Part shown: one piece after another, positions 44,751-54,386 of the stretch
Numbering within the stretch: the first letter of the stretch is position 1
How the letters are laid out: every line of letters begins with the position of its first letter
Assembly (NCBI GenBank): GCA_948976265.1
Contig: CARFUA010000002.1
Coordinates: 85,199 to 149,198 of the forward strand
Reading direction: 5' to 3'
Origin: an uncultured Clostridia bacterium
Lineage (GTDB): Bacteria > Bacillota > Clostridia > TANB77 > CAG-508
DNA: 64,000 nucleotides
Translations under genes and position numbers: made by a program
Notes under the pieces: generated by a model
What the model was told of the DNA's origin: nothing
Databases searched by the model: none
Seen by the model: the letters and a program-made list of their open reading frames with translations, nothing else

Positions 44751-46610
44751 TTAAAAAATTCTAGCATACAGCTCCAATTCACCAACTGAAACCTGATCCC
44801 AATTATGCCAACGATTCGATTCACATGTTATTCGCCAATATCGATGTGAACCCGCATTTACCATAAAACTAGAATCCACTTTTCCTTCTGTCGTTTCAAA
44901 TGCCTCCTCACTTACATTAACCCAATTCTCTCCGTCATCCGAATATTGTATATGACCAGTTCTAACATAATAATCACTTACCTCCACATACTGTCCTTTT
45001 TTCACTACAATTTTATAAACATTAACTGGTTCCGTAAAATCATACCCAATATATGCTTCTTGTAAATTATCTGTCCACCATTGGTTTTCTATTGTGCCAT
45101 CAAATGCATTTTGCGGAACATAGTCTAAGCCATACGCATTGCAAATTGCTTGCCCTTTTTCCATTTTTTGTGGTAATATTGAATTTTCATCAATTTTATG
45201 TCCGTAACTCGACTTGAAAATCTCCTCTTGCCAAGTATCATCTGTCAATACTTTTCTGGCAGCATAATCACTTTTGCCAATGGCAGTCATAGCCTCTTCA
45301 CTTTGTATAACCTCACGCCTTATAATTTCATTTTTCAACATATAATCCACTGCCTGTGTAGAACTCATCAACTTCTGCATAGTTTCAATATCTCTTACCA
45401 TATGACGTAAAGTTTCAAATTGGCTACCATCTACTCCTGCCAAATCTGCCCAAGGAATGCCCTCTTCATTTGTATTATAGCACCTACTATACATTTCCAA
45501 TTCTCCCACTGACACTTGATCCTCATATCTCCATCGAGTCGATTCACATGTTATTCGCCAATATCGATGTGAGCCTGCATTTACCTTAAAACTAGAATCC
45601 ACTTTTCCTTCTGTCGTTTCAAATTCTTCCTCATTCACATTAACCCAATTATTTCCATCATCTGAATATTGTATATGACCAGTTTTAACATAATAATCTT
45701 CTGTATTTCCTGCATATGGTCCTTTTTTGACTACAATTTTATAAACATTAACTGGTTCCATAAAATCATATCCAATATATGGTTCTTGTAAGTCATCCGT
45801 CCACCATTGGGTTTCTGTTGTTCCATCAAATGCATTTTCTGGAACATACTCCAATCCATACGCATTACAAATTGGATTTCCCTCCTGCATTTTCTGTGGC
45901 AATATTGAATTTTCATCAAAATAAGCAACCATTTCACTCGCTAAAATTAAATCCATACTCTCCTGATTTACAACTGCTTTATAGCCAGCATATTTATTCT
46001 TTGACAACATTACAATAGCACTCTGATTCTCCACAATAGCTGGCATAATTACACGATTACTTCTTACCATATAATCTACTGCATTTCTAGAATTCATCAA
46101 TTGCTGTAAACATGTTCCATTCGCAAGAACTTGTTCCATTGTGTTATAATCATATTCATCCTGCAAATTAGCACATTCTAGCCAAATTCTTATATCATCC
46201 ACTTCTGCAATTGTAGCTCCATTGATAGGAGGCTCATACAAAGCAACTGAAAAATCCTCATGAATAATAAATCCAATGGCTTGTTCATCCAATGTATAAA
46301 TTCCTGAAAAATTTTCCGTTTCAAAATTGGATATGTTCTCATCTTTCTGTTGCAATAAACTTTGCGTTAACTGACTTCTATCAAATGGCTTTCCCATTTC
46401 CCAAAATTCCAATTGAATTTCGGACATCACTAATCCAATTTTTTCCTGCACAAATGCAAAAAGATTTTTCTCACTTGCTTTTTCAACTCTTTTCAAAATT
46501 CCCTGTTCCCCTATTGTAATCCCAATTGCAACACCAGCCAAAATAAATAACACAATTATTGTTACCATTAATCCAATCAACGTAATTCCCTGATTATCTC
46601 CTCTTTTCAT
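44751..46610 (-). CDS. Pseudopilin-like protein with two discoidin-type repeats
   Basis: A 619-residue protein. The N terminus QGITLIGLMVTIIVLFILAG is a type IV pilin-like segment, with G-I as probable prepilin cleavage site but Leu, not Glu, at position 5. Two long repeats follow, near residues 230-380 and 460-619, each with NAFDGTxExQWWTDxLQExYIGYDF, here split by family variation, and SHRYWRITCESxRW, as in F5/8 type C (discoidin) carbohydrate-binding domains. Probably a surface or pilus-tip binding protein processed by the A24 peptidase at 7.6 kb. Confidence 0.75.
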   Translation of the reverse strand: MKRGDNQGITLIGLMVTIIVLFILAGVAIGITIGEQGILKRVEKASEKNLFAFVQEKIGLVMSEIQLEFWEMGKPFDRSQLTQSLLQQKDENISNFETENFSGIYTLDEQAIGFIIHEDFSVALYEPPINGATIAEVDDIRIWLECANLQDEYDYNTMEQVLANGTCLQQLMNSRNAVDYMVRSNRVIMPAIVENQSAIVMLSKNKYAGYKAVVNQESMDLILASEMVAYFDENSILPQKMQEGNPICNAYGLEYVPENAFDGTTETQWWTDDLQEPYIGYDFMEPVNVYKIVVKKGPYAGNTEDYYVKTGHIQYSDDGNNWVNVNEEEFETTEGKVDSSFKVNAGSHRYWRITCESTRWRYEDQVSVGELEMYSRCYNTNEEGIPWADLAGVDGSQFETLRHMVRDIETMQKLMSSTQAVDYMLKNEIIRREVIQSEEAMTAIGKSDYAARKVLTDDTWQEEIFKSSYGHKIDENSILPQKMEKGQAICNAYGLDYVPQNAFDGTIENQWWTDNLQEAYIGYDFTEPVNVYKIVVKKGQYVEVSDYYVRTGHIQYSDDGENWVNVSEEAFETTEGKVDSSFMVNAGSHRYWRITCESNRWHNWDQVSVGELELYARIF

Positions 46611-46679
46611 CCTCTTCTCCTTTGTTTTGATTTTTACATATAAATAATTTGTGAATTAAACTTTTCACAAATTTCTATC

Positions 46680-46769
46680 CTAATAAAATGCAATCATTGC
46701 GTTACTTTTTACTCCTATAAAATTACATGTGTGTACAGCGCCAACGCTTTCGTCATCTTTTTGTTTCAT
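46680..46769 (-). CDS. 29-residue ORF
   Basis: MKQKDDESVGAVHTCNFIGV then KSNAMIAFY. GGGAG lies 7 bases before the ATG and a promoter just upstream. One Cys, no leader. It lies between acpP and the pseudopilin gene on the same strand. Function unknown. Confidence 0.4.
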   Translation of the reverse strand: MKQKDDESVGAVHTCNFIGVKSNAMIAFY

Positions 46770-46802
46770 CTTTATTCTCCCTTCCACTTTCTCTTTATTT
46801 TT

Positions 46803-46831
46803 ATTATATCCTATTATTCTTATTTTGACAA
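46803..46831 (-). promoter_or_regulatory. Promoter upstream of the 29-residue ORF and pseudopilin gene
   Basis: TTGTCA, 17 bases, TATAAT. Confidence 0.6.
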
Positions 46832-46840
46832 GCAATTTAA

Positions 46841-46862
46841 AAAAAGACCGTCTTAGGCGGTC
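46841..46862 (-). terminator. acpP terminator
   Basis: GACCG / CGGTC stem, T-run on the minus strand. Confidence 0.65.
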
Positions 46863-46880
46863 AATTTTCTTTTGCACTTA

Positions 46881-47120
46881 TTAAACATTTTCTTTAATAT
46901 ATTCAACAACATCACTTACAGCTACAACTTTTTCTGCATCTGTATCTGGAATTTCAATATCAAATTCTTCTTCTAAAGCCATTACTAATTCAACAATATC
47001 CAAAGAATCTGCTCCTAAATCATCAATAAAAGATGCTTCCATTGTTACAGCTGTATCTGCAACACCTAATTGCTCTACAATAATTGCTTTTACTTTTTCA
47101 AAAACTTCCTCACTGCTCAT
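46881..47120 (-). CDS. acpP: Acyl carrier protein
   Basis: 79 residues from [11 protein letters not shown], after AAGGAGG. The phosphopantetheine serine is in [17 protein letters not shown]. Carries acyl chains in fatty-acid synthesis. It lies 78 bases after plsX, the usual partner. Confidence 0.95.
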   Translation of the reverse strand: MSSEEVFEKVKAIIVEQLGVADTAVTMEASFIDDLGADSLDIVELVMALEEEFDIEIPDTDAEKVVAVSDVVEYIKENV

Positions 47121-47198
47121 AATTAAATCCTCCTTTTTCGATTTCAAATTTTATAGTTTAGTTTTATTATATGTTTTAACAAATGTCAAGTACTTATT

Positions 47199-48218
47199 TC
47201 ATTTTTTTTGGAATTCTTCCATCATTTTTTCCACAGACTTGCTTTTTACGAATTCTTCCGCCTGTTTCAAGGTTGTATAGAATAGAAATTCATCACTACT
47301 TCCATGCGCTTTTACAACAGGTTTTTTAACTCCTAAAAACAATGCGCCTCCGTATTCCTTATAATCTGTCATTTTCTTGAATTGATTAATCGCTGGCAGA
47401 CATGGTACTGTTGCAATGGTTCGCAAAATATTTTTTGTCAAACTTTCCGTTAAAGATACCTTTACCAATTTTCCAACCCCTTCTACCGTTTTTAAAAATA
47501 CATTTCCTGTAAAGCCATCTGTTATCAATCCATCCACTTCACCAGTAAAGCAGTCTCTTCCTTCTACATTTCCAATAAAATTAATTCCATATTCTTTAGC
47601 ATTTTCCTTTAATAAAGTATATGTTTCCTTCATCAAATCGTTACCCTTTGTTTCTTCTGTTCCAATATTTAGCAAACCAATTCTTGGATTCTCCAATCCC
47701 AAAGTATTTTTCAAATAAATATTGGACATTTGAGCAAACTGCACTAAATTCAAAGGTTTACAATTAGTATTCGCGCCCGCATCCATCAGTAAAAATCTAC
47801 CATGATGAGCTGGCAAAATCGGTGCAATTGCTGGTCTATCAATACCTTTTATTCTTCCCACCAATAACGTGGCACCTGTTAAAAGAGCGCCCGAATTACC
47901 TGCTGAAATAAAAACATCGCCTTCGTTATTTTTTAACATATCAAATCCAACCACCATTGATGAATCCTTCTTTCCTCGAATTGCCTGTGTTGGAATATCT
48001 TCCATTTCAATTTTCTCAGTCGTATGCCTAATCGTAATTTTATTCGAAACTTCGCTTATATTTTCTTTTCCATAAAATTCTTTTACTTTTTGATTAATTA
48101 CATTTTCGTCACCTGTCAAAATAATATCTGCTTCTATTTCCTTTGCAGCTTTTACAGCTCCTTTTATATTCGCATCTGGTGCATTATCTCCACCCATTGC
48201 ATCTAAAATAATTTTCAT
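47199..48218 (-). CDS. plsX: Phosphate acyltransferase P
   Basis: A 339-residue enzyme converting acyl-ACP to acyl-phosphate for phospholipid synthesis. N-terminal MKIILDAMGGDNAPDANIKG and ISAGNSGALLTGATLLVGRI are diagnostic. It is followed by acpP in the usual order. Confidence 0.95.
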   Translation of the reverse strand: MKIILDAMGGDNAPDANIKGAVKAAKEIEADIILTGDENVINQKVKEFYGKENISEVSNKITIRHTTEKIEMEDIPTQAIRGKKDSSMVVGFDMLKNNEGDVFISAGNSGALLTGATLLVGRIKGIDRPAIAPILPAHHGRFLLMDAGANTNCKPLNLVQFAQMSNIYLKNTLGLENPRIGLLNIGTEETKGNDLMKETYTLLKENAKEYGINFIGNVEGRDCFTGEVDGLITDGFTGNVFLKTVEGVGKLVKVSLTESLTKNILRTIATVPCLPAINQFKKMTDYKEYGGALFLGVKKPVVKAHGSSDEFLFYTTLKQAEEFVKSKSVEKMMEEFQKK

Positions 48219-48442
48219 GCCTTTTGTCCCCCCTAGATTATTTCTATTCGTATTTATTTTTAGACATTACTATTTTATTATAAATTACGAAAAAATCAAG
48301 TATTTTTTTCGATTTTGTGAAAATTTTAGCAAGCATGTTAACGAAATATAAAACTCTAATATTATCTCTATAATACATCATTTTACAATTGCCAATTATC
48401 TAAAATCAAATTTTTCCCTTCAAAAATAACGCTTCCAGTTTC

Positions 48443-48471
48443 TTGATTTTTTTATGTAAATATGATATAAT
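48443..48471 (+). promoter_or_regulatory. Promoter of a short plus-strand transcript
   Basis: TTGATT, 17 bases, TATAAT, in the plsX-tuf gap. Confidence 0.6.
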
Positions 48472-48477
48472 ATAGAT

Positions 48478-48680
48478 ATATGGGCGTATTTTACACAAAC
48501 TCTACTTTATTGAATTAATAGAAATTACAGAAAACATATTTGTTGGAAAAAGTGAAATTGTCTGGTAACAATCAATGCTTCCGAAGATTATGAAGACATC
48601 GCAAGAACCATAAATAAAGCTCACAATGCATGAACTCTTTCATTTTATTTTCCTGACCTTTGGCATCTTCGGGTGCTTTT
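48478..48680 (+). ncRNA. Predicted ~200-base transcript, gene remnant or small RNA
   Basis: It runs from the promoter to a small terminator (GCATC-TTCG-GGTGC then T-rich). It holds two broken frames: ..EITENIFVGKSEIVW* and, in another frame, ..VTINASEDYEDIARTINKA. No start with ribosome binding site joins them. It may be a decayed small gene or a structured RNA; I recognise no RNA family. Confidence 0.35.
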
Positions 48681-48691
48681 CTTTATATAAC

Positions 48692-48720
48692 AAAAAACGG
48701 TTCGTATGAACCGCTTTTTT
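48692..48720. terminator. str operon (tuf) terminator
   Basis: AAAAAACGGTTC / GAACCGCTTTTTT stem, bidirectional. Confidence 0.85.
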
Positions 48721-48734
48721 ATTATATTAATATC

Positions 48735-49937
48735 TTACTCAACAATATCAGATACAACTCCAGAACCTACTGTTCTACCACCTTCACGGATAGCGAATCT
48801 TAGTCCTTTTTCAATTGCGATTGGTGTGATTAATTCGATTGTCATCGCAATGTTTTCACCTGGCATAACCATTTCTGTTCCTGCAGGTAATTCAATAACA
48901 CCTGTAACGTCTGTTGTTCTGAAATAGAATTGTGGTCTATATCCATTAAAGAATGGTGTATGTCTTCCACCTTCTTCTTTTTTCAAGATATAAACTTCTG
49001 ATTTGAATTTTGTATGAGGATTGATTGTTCCTGGTTTTGCAATAACTTGACCTCTTTCGATATCTTTTCTGTCAATACCTCTTAAAAGAAGACCAATGTT
49101 GTCACCAGCTTCTGCTTGGTCTAATAATTTTCTGAACATTTCAACACCTGTAACAACTGTTTTAGCTCTTTCTTCTCTAATACCAACGATTTCAACTTCG
49201 TCTTGCATTTTAACAATTCCTCTTTCAACTCTACCAGTAGCAACTGTACCACGACCTGTAATAGTAAATACGTCTTCAACTGGCATTAAGAATGGTTGAT
49301 CAACTGGTCTTTCTGGTGTTGGGATATAGCTATCAACAGCATCCATTAATTCTTTGATTGGAGCATATTCTGGAGCATTTGGATCCGTTGATGAACTTTC
49401 TAATACTTTTAATGATGAACCTTTGATAAATGGAATATCATCTCCTGGGAAATCATATTCAGATAATAATTCTCTTAATTCCATTTCAACTAATTCAACT
49501 AATTCTGGATCGTCAACCATATCGCATTTATTTAAGTAAACAACGATATATTTAACACCAACTTGTCTTGCCAATAAGATGTGCTCTCTTGTTTGAGGCA
49601 TTGCACCATCTGCTGCAGAAACAACTAAGATTGCTCCGTCCATTTGAGCAGCACCTGTAATCATGTTTTTAACATAATCAGCGTGTCCTGGGCAGTCAAC
49701 GTGTGCATAGTGTCTGTTTTCTGTTTCATATTCTACGTGAGCTGTATTAATTGTGATTCCTCTTGCTTGCTCTTCTGGTGCTCCGTCGATTTTGTCATAT
49801 GCTGAAAATTCAGCCTTTCCTAATAAACTTAAATATTTTGTGATAGCAGCTGTTGTTGTTGTTTTTCCATGGTCAACGTGACCGATTGTACCAATGTTAA
49901 CATGTGGTTTTGTTCTTTCAAATTTAGCTTTTGCCAT
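48735..49937 (-). CDS. tuf: Elongation factor Tu
   Basis: 400 residues from [18 protein letters not shown], after GAAAGGAAGG. G1 is [10 protein letters not shown]3 [12 protein letters not shown] and G4 NKCDMVDD. Delivers aminoacyl-tRNA to the ribosome. Last gene of the rpsL-rpsG-fusA-tuf operon. A GAAGTAG/CTACTTC hairpin lies just before its ribosome binding site. No in-frame CGG. Confidence 0.97.
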   Translation of the reverse strand: MAKAKFERTKPHVNIGTIGHVDHGKTTTTAAITKYLSLLGKAEFSAYDKIDGAPEEQARGITINTAHVEYETENRHYAHVDCPGHADYVKNMITGAAQMDGAILVVSAADGAMPQTREHILLARQVGVKYIVVYLNKCDMVDDPELVELVEMELRELLSEYDFPGDDIPFIKGSSLKVLESSSTDPNAPEYAPIKELMDAVDSYIPTPERPVDQPFLMPVEDVFTITGRGTVATGRVERGIVKMQDEVEIVGIREERAKTVVTGVEMFRKLLDQAEAGDNIGLLLRGIDRKDIERGQVIAKPGTINPHTKFKSEVYILKKEEGGRHTPFFNGYRPQFYFRTTDVTGVIELPAGTEMVMPGENIAMTIELITPIAIEKGLRFAIREGGRTVGSGVVSDIVE

Positions 49938-50066
49938 TTTTGATTCCTTCCTTTCTTGAAGTAGTTTCTCTACTTCTTTAAAATTTTTATTTTCAATTAT
50001 TTGCATTTTACACTATATTTCCATAAAATGCAAGCTATTTTCTAAAATTTTTCTAAAATTTTAAAA

Positions 50067-52151
50067 TTAACCTTCTTTGTTTGTTCTTGTTGCAACAATA
50101 TTGTCCAAAATTGATTTTGGCACTTCGTCATAATGAGATGGTTCCATTGAATACGTTCCTCTACCTTGTGTTTTTGAACGTAAATCTGTTGCATAACCAA
50201 ACATTTCTGAAAGTGGAATAAATGCATGAATTTCTTGCATTCCGTCATCTCCGTCCATTCCTTCCATTCTTCCACGTCTTGAGTTAACGTCTCCAATAAC
50301 ATCTCCCATATATTCTTCTGGAACAGTAATTTCAACTTTCATGATTGGTTCCAAAATAACAGATTTTGCTTGACGACATCCTTCTTTAAATGCCATAGAA
50401 CCAGCAATTTTGAATGCCATTTCTGATGAATCGACATCGTGGTAAGAACCATCCACTAAAGTTGCTTTAAAGTCGATAACTGGATAACCAGCAAGTGTAC
50501 CACTTTCCGCAGCTTCACGAATTCCTTCTTCGGTTGGTTTGATGTATTCTTTTGGAACAACACCACCCACGATTTTGCTTTCAAACTCAATTCCTGAACC
50601 TGGCTCTAATGGTTCCATTTCAATCCAAACATGACCATATTGACCACGTCCACCAGATTGACGAATGAATTTTCCTTCCACGCGAACTTGTTTACGAATA
50701 GTTTCTTTGTAAGCAACTTGTGGTTTACCAACATTACATTCTACTTTGAATTCTCTTTTTAATCTGTCAACAATAATATCTAAGTGTAATTCACCCATAC
50801 CAGCAATAATTGTTTGACCTGTTTCTTGGTTGGTATAAGTTTTGAAAGTTGGGTCTTCTTCTGCTAATTTTGCTAAGGCAATTCCCATTTTTTCTTGCGC
50901 AGCTTTATCTTTTGGCTCAATCGCAATATCGATAACTGGCTCTGGGAATTCCATCGATTCTAGAATAATTGGATGTGCTGGGTCACACAAAGTGTTTCCT
51001 GTTGTAACATCCTTCAAACCAACTGCTGCTGCAATATCTCCAGCATATACTTTTTCAATGTCTTCTCTATGGTTTGAATGCATTTGAAGAATTCTACCAA
51101 TTCTTTCTTTTTTATCTTTACTTGAGTTTAATACCGTAGAACCTGATTCTAAAGTCCCTGAATAAACTCTAAAGAAACATAATTTTCCAACAAATGGGTC
51201 TGTTGCAATTTTGAAAGCCAATGCAGCAAATGGTTCAGAATCGGAAGTTTTAGCTTCTGTTTCTTCACCGTCTAATGTTTCTCCTTTAATATGGGCAATA
51301 TCCGTTGGTGCTGGCATATAATCAACAACCGCATCCAATAATTCTTGCACACCTTTATTTTTGTAAGAAGAACCACAAGTTACTGGAACGATTTTGTTTG
51401 CAATAGTTCCTAAACGTAAACCTTTTTTAATTTCTTCTTCAGAAAGTTGTTCTCCTTCTAAATATTTCATCATCAATTCTTCATCTTGTTCAGCCACCGA
51501 TTCAACCATTTTTTCACGATATTCATTTGCTAAATCTTTCATATCGTCTGGAATATCTGTTTCTTCCACTTCTTTTCCTAAATCGTCTTTGTGAATAAAA
51601 GCTCTCATTTTTACTAAGTCAACAATTCCTTGGAAATTATCCTCTGCTCCAATTGGTAATTGGATTGGAACAGCATTTGCTTTTAAACGATTTTTCAATT
51701 GGTCAATACAAAGCATGAAGTTTGCACCAGTAATATCCATTTTATTAACATATACCATTCTTGGTACACTATATTTATCCGCTTGTCTCCAAACCGTTTC
51801 TGTTTGTGGTTGAACACCACCTTTAGCTGCTAATACGGTAACAGCTCCATCAAGAACTTTTAAAGATCTTTGTACTTCAACTGTAAAGTCAACGTGTCCT
51901 GGTGTATCAATAATATTAATACGATTGTTATTCCAGAAACAAGTTGTACAAGCAGAAGTAATGGTGATTCCTCTTTCTTGCTCTTGTGCCATCCAGTCCA
52001 TTGTTGCTGCTCCTTCGTGTGTTTCCCCTATTTTATGAACTTTTCCTGTATAAAATAGAATTCTCTCTGTTGTTGTTGTTTTACCAGCATCAATGTGAGC
52101 CATAATTCCTATGTTTCTTGTTCTCTCTAATGGGTATTCTCTTCCTGCCAC
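50067..52151 (-). CDS. fusA: Elongation factor G
   Basis: A 694-residue translocase GTPase. G1 [17 protein letters not shown]3 [13 protein letters not shown]4 NKMD; domain [17 protein letters not shown] and domain [14 protein letters not shown]. Preceded by AAGGAGG. Unbroken, with no in-frame CGG over its whole length. Confidence 0.97.
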   Translation of the reverse strand: MAGREYPLERTRNIGIMAHIDAGKTTTTERILFYTGKVHKIGETHEGAATMDWMAQEQERGITITSACTTCFWNNNRINIIDTPGHVDFTVEVQRSLKVLDGAVTVLAAKGGVQPQTETVWRQADKYSVPRMVYVNKMDITGANFMLCIDQLKNRLKANAVPIQLPIGAEDNFQGIVDLVKMRAFIHKDDLGKEVEETDIPDDMKDLANEYREKMVESVAEQDEELMMKYLEGEQLSEEEIKKGLRLGTIANKIVPVTCGSSYKNKGVQELLDAVVDYMPAPTDIAHIKGETLDGEETEAKTSDSEPFAALAFKIATDPFVGKLCFFRVYSGTLESGSTVLNSSKDKKERIGRILQMHSNHREDIEKVYAGDIAAAVGLKDVTTGNTLCDPAHPIILESMEFPEPVIDIAIEPKDKAAQEKMGIALAKLAEEDPTFKTYTNQETGQTIIAGMGELHLDIIVDRLKREFKVECNVGKPQVAYKETIRKQVRVEGKFIRQSGGRGQYGHVWIEMEPLEPGSGIEFESKIVGGVVPKEYIKPTEEGIREAAESGTLAGYPVIDFKATLVDGSYHDVDSSEMAFKIAGSMAFKEGCRQAKSVILEPIMKVEITVPEEYMGDVIGDVNSRRGRMEGMDGDDGMQEIHAFIPLSEMFGYATDLRSKTQGRGTYSMEPSHYDEVPKSILDNIVATRTNKEG

Positions 52152-52249
52152 TATTTTTTCCTCCTTTTTTTATTTTAATGTAGTTAACTTGCTAATGCAA
52201 ATTAACTACTAACACTATCACTCAACTTACGTTCGAACAGTCTCAGTAA

Positions 52250-52720
52250 TTAGAATTTATAATGTGCAAATGCTTTGTTTGCTTCTGCCATTTTATGTGT
52301 ATCTTCTTTCTTCTTAAATGCTCCACCGTTTCCAGCAATTGCATCTAAAATTTCACCAGCTAATTTTTCAGACATTGTTTTTTCATGTCTTTTTCTAGCA
52401 TACATAACAAGCCATCTCAAGCCTAAAGTTTGTCTTCTTTCTGGTCTAATTTCTAGTGGTACTTGGTAAGTTGCACCACCTACACGTCTTGCTTTTACTT
52501 CTAAAACTGGCATGATATTTTCTAAAGCTGCTTCAAATACTTCTAATGCATCTTTATTTTCTTTTTCTTTTATCATATTAAATGCATCATAAACAATACT
52601 TTGAGCAACTGTCTTTTTACCATCTAACATAATATTATTGATTAATTTTGTAACCACTTTACTATTATATAATGGATCTGGTAAAACTTCTCTTTTTGCA
52701 ATATATCCTTTTCTTGGCAC
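52250..52720 (-). CDS. rpsG: 30S ribosomal protein S7
   Basis: 156 residues, normal length: [20 protein letters not shown], then [20 protein letters not shown] and terminal [11 protein letters not shown]. Binds the 3' major domain of 16S rRNA. Second gene of the str operon. Confidence 0.97.
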   Translation of the reverse strand: MPRKGYIAKREVLPDPLYNSKVVTKLINNIMLDGKKTVAQSIVYDAFNMIKEKENKDALEVFEAALENIMPVLEVKARRVGGATYQVPLEIRPERRQTLGLRWLVMYARKRHEKTMSEKLAGEILDAIAGNGGAFKKKEDTHKMAEANKAFAHYKF

Positions 52721-52896
52721 TATATTTTCCCTCCTTATTTATATTTAGTGTTTAACCATTTATAACACTAAAAGGTACTCTGGAAAGATTCTTTCACTTT
52801 CCCGTCATAGTGCAATTTATAAAATCTATGTTTAATCAACTACAATTTTATTTTGCACTATTTGGGGCAATTGATAATCGCCCTTACAATTTGACA

Positions 52897-53313
52897 TTAT
52901 GCTTTTTTAGGTTTTTTAGCACCGTATTTTGAACGAGCTTGCATTCTGTCTTTTACACCTGCTGTATCTAAGGTTCCTCTGATGATGTGATATCTCACAC
53001 CTGGTAAATCCTTTACCCTTCCACCTCTAATTAATACAACACTGTGTTCTTGCAAATTGTGACCTTCTCCTGGGATATAAGATGTTACTTCATATCCGTT
53101 TGAAAGTTTAACCCTAGCAACTTTTCTTAAAGCAGAGTTTGGTTTTTTAGGTGTAACTGTTTTTACAACTGTACACACACCTCTTTTTTGAGGAGCTCTG
53201 TTATCTGTTTGAATTTTTTTTCTAGAGTTATAACCTTTTTGTAAAGCAGGAGCAGTCGATTTTGTCGTTGATGTTTTTCTTCCTTTTCTAACTAATTGGT
53301 TAATTGTTGGCAT
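52897..53313 (-). CDS. rpsL: 30S ribosomal protein S12
   Basis: 138 residues from [13 protein letters not shown] (GAGGTG upstream). [20 protein letters not shown] and [20 protein letters not shown] are the decoding-centre loops where streptomycin-resistance changes occur; the lysines appear wild type. S12 influences reading accuracy, of interest given the recoding seen here, but nothing unusual is visible. Confidence 0.97.
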   Translation of the reverse strand: MPTINQLVRKGRKTSTTKSTAPALQKGYNSRKKIQTDNRAPQKRGVCTVVKTVTPKKPNSALRKVARVKLSNGYEVTSYIPGEGHNLQEHSVVLIRGGRVKDLPGVRYHIIRGTLDTAGVKDRMQARSKYGAKKPKKA

Positions 53314-53401
53314 TCTTTTTTCTTCACCTCGTTTCCTTTTCAAAATTAAAAATACGCTTCTTAGCTTACGGAAATAAATAATCCAGCTATAAGCGTATTA
53401 T

Positions 53402-53430
53402 ATTTTATCATCATTTTTAAAATAAGTCAA
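53402..53430 (-). promoter_or_regulatory. str operon promoter
   Basis: TTGACT, 17 bases, TAAAAT, about 90 bases before rpsL. Confidence 0.65.
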
Positions 53431-53469
53431 TGATTTTCTAAAATTTAATTTGTAAATTTTAGAAAATCA
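53431..53469. repeat. Perfect inverted repeat next to the str promoter
   Basis: Sixteen-base arms TGATTTTCTAAAATTT / AAATTTTAGAAAATCA separated by 7 bases, touching the -35 box. Terminator of the upstream gene or an operator. Confidence 0.6.
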
Positions 53470-53558
53470 CCCTCCACCTTTTATTATACCATATCTTCAC
53501 CATTATGTCAACTTTACTTTTGTTCAAAAATATGGTATAATGAAGGGTTAGAGTGTTT

Positions 53559-54299
53559 TTATTTGGCTTCACTTTCCTGAATTAGTTTTAAGACCAATTC
53601 ATAGGCAAACTCTTGCGATTTCCTGCCAATATTTCGATCATACGGCTCACATAAAATTTCATTATTCGAAATAATTCGAATCCCCAATACAGGTACTTGG
53701 AAATCATTGGCTAACTTATAAACAGCAATCCCTTCCATTTCCTCACAAAGTGTGCCATATTTTTCATTAAGCCATAAAATTCGGTCTGCCTCACAATTCC
53801 AAACATCGCCACTTCCAATCGTTCCAAAATGAACGTTTCCATCCTCATAAGAAACCTGTTTGGCAAGTTCTATCAAATGTTCATCGCCATATTGATATTC
53901 TAACCTATCTTCTTCGCCACAAATAAAATTGACCAAATCCCATTCAAAACTATTACTGCCTTCTCCCTCTTTTTTGGCTGGCGTTTTACAAGATACAATA
54001 TTGATACACTTTTCTCCAACTACAATATCTCCTGTATGAATATTTTTTCCATGCGCACCAGCTGTTCCTTGGCTAATGATTGCTTTTGGTTGATACTTTT
54101 GAATTGCAATATAGGTTGCTACTGTTGCATTAATACTCATCACAAAACACTGACAAATGACCACTGGATAATTTTTTATAGTTCCTTCATAAAATTTGTA
54201 TTTTCCCACTACTTCGCATTTGGCATTTTCCAACTTTTCTAATAAAAAATCCATTTCTACTTCCATAGCACACATAATCACAATTGGTCTTTCTTCCAT
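53559..54299 (-). CDS. Nucleoside phosphorylase / MTA-SAH nucleosidase family protein
   Basis: A 246-residue protein of the PNP/UDP family: IVIMCAMEVEMDFLLEKL, ISQGTAGAHGKNIHTGDIVV, TLCEEMEGIAVYKLAN (substrate-binding Glu). The catalytic aspartate of MTA/SAH nucleosidases (RxISD) is replaced by asparagine (GIRIISNNEIL), so it may be a phosphorylase or have another substrate. Preceded by a GGAGG-like site. It lies between spoIVA and the str operon. Confidence 0.75.
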   Translation of the reverse strand: MEERPIVIMCAMEVEMDFLLEKLENAKCEVVGKYKFYEGTIKNYPVVICQCFVMSINATVATYIAIQKYQPKAIISQGTAGAHGKNIHTGDIVVGEKCINIVSCKTPAKKEGEGSNSFEWDLVNFICGEEDRLEYQYGDEHLIELAKQVSYEDGNVHFGTIGSGDVWNCEADRILWLNEKYGTLCEEMEGIAVYKLANDFQVPVLGIRIISNNEILCEPYDRNIGRKSQEFAYELVLKLIQESEAK

Positions 54300-54360
54300 A
54301 TTTTACCCTCCTAATTTATTTCTATTATATATTTTTTTATTTTTTTGTCAAGCATGCAAA

Positions 54361-54381
54361 AAGACACGGTTTCCCGTGCCT
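54361..54381 (-). terminator. spoIVA terminator
   Basis: GGCACGG / CCGTGTC stem just after spoIVA. Confidence 0.6.
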
Positions 54382-54386
54382 ATGTT

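Noticed and set aside
50042..50335. Open frame on the minus strand overlapping the end of fusA
   Set aside because: It is a shadow of fusA in another frame with no family features.
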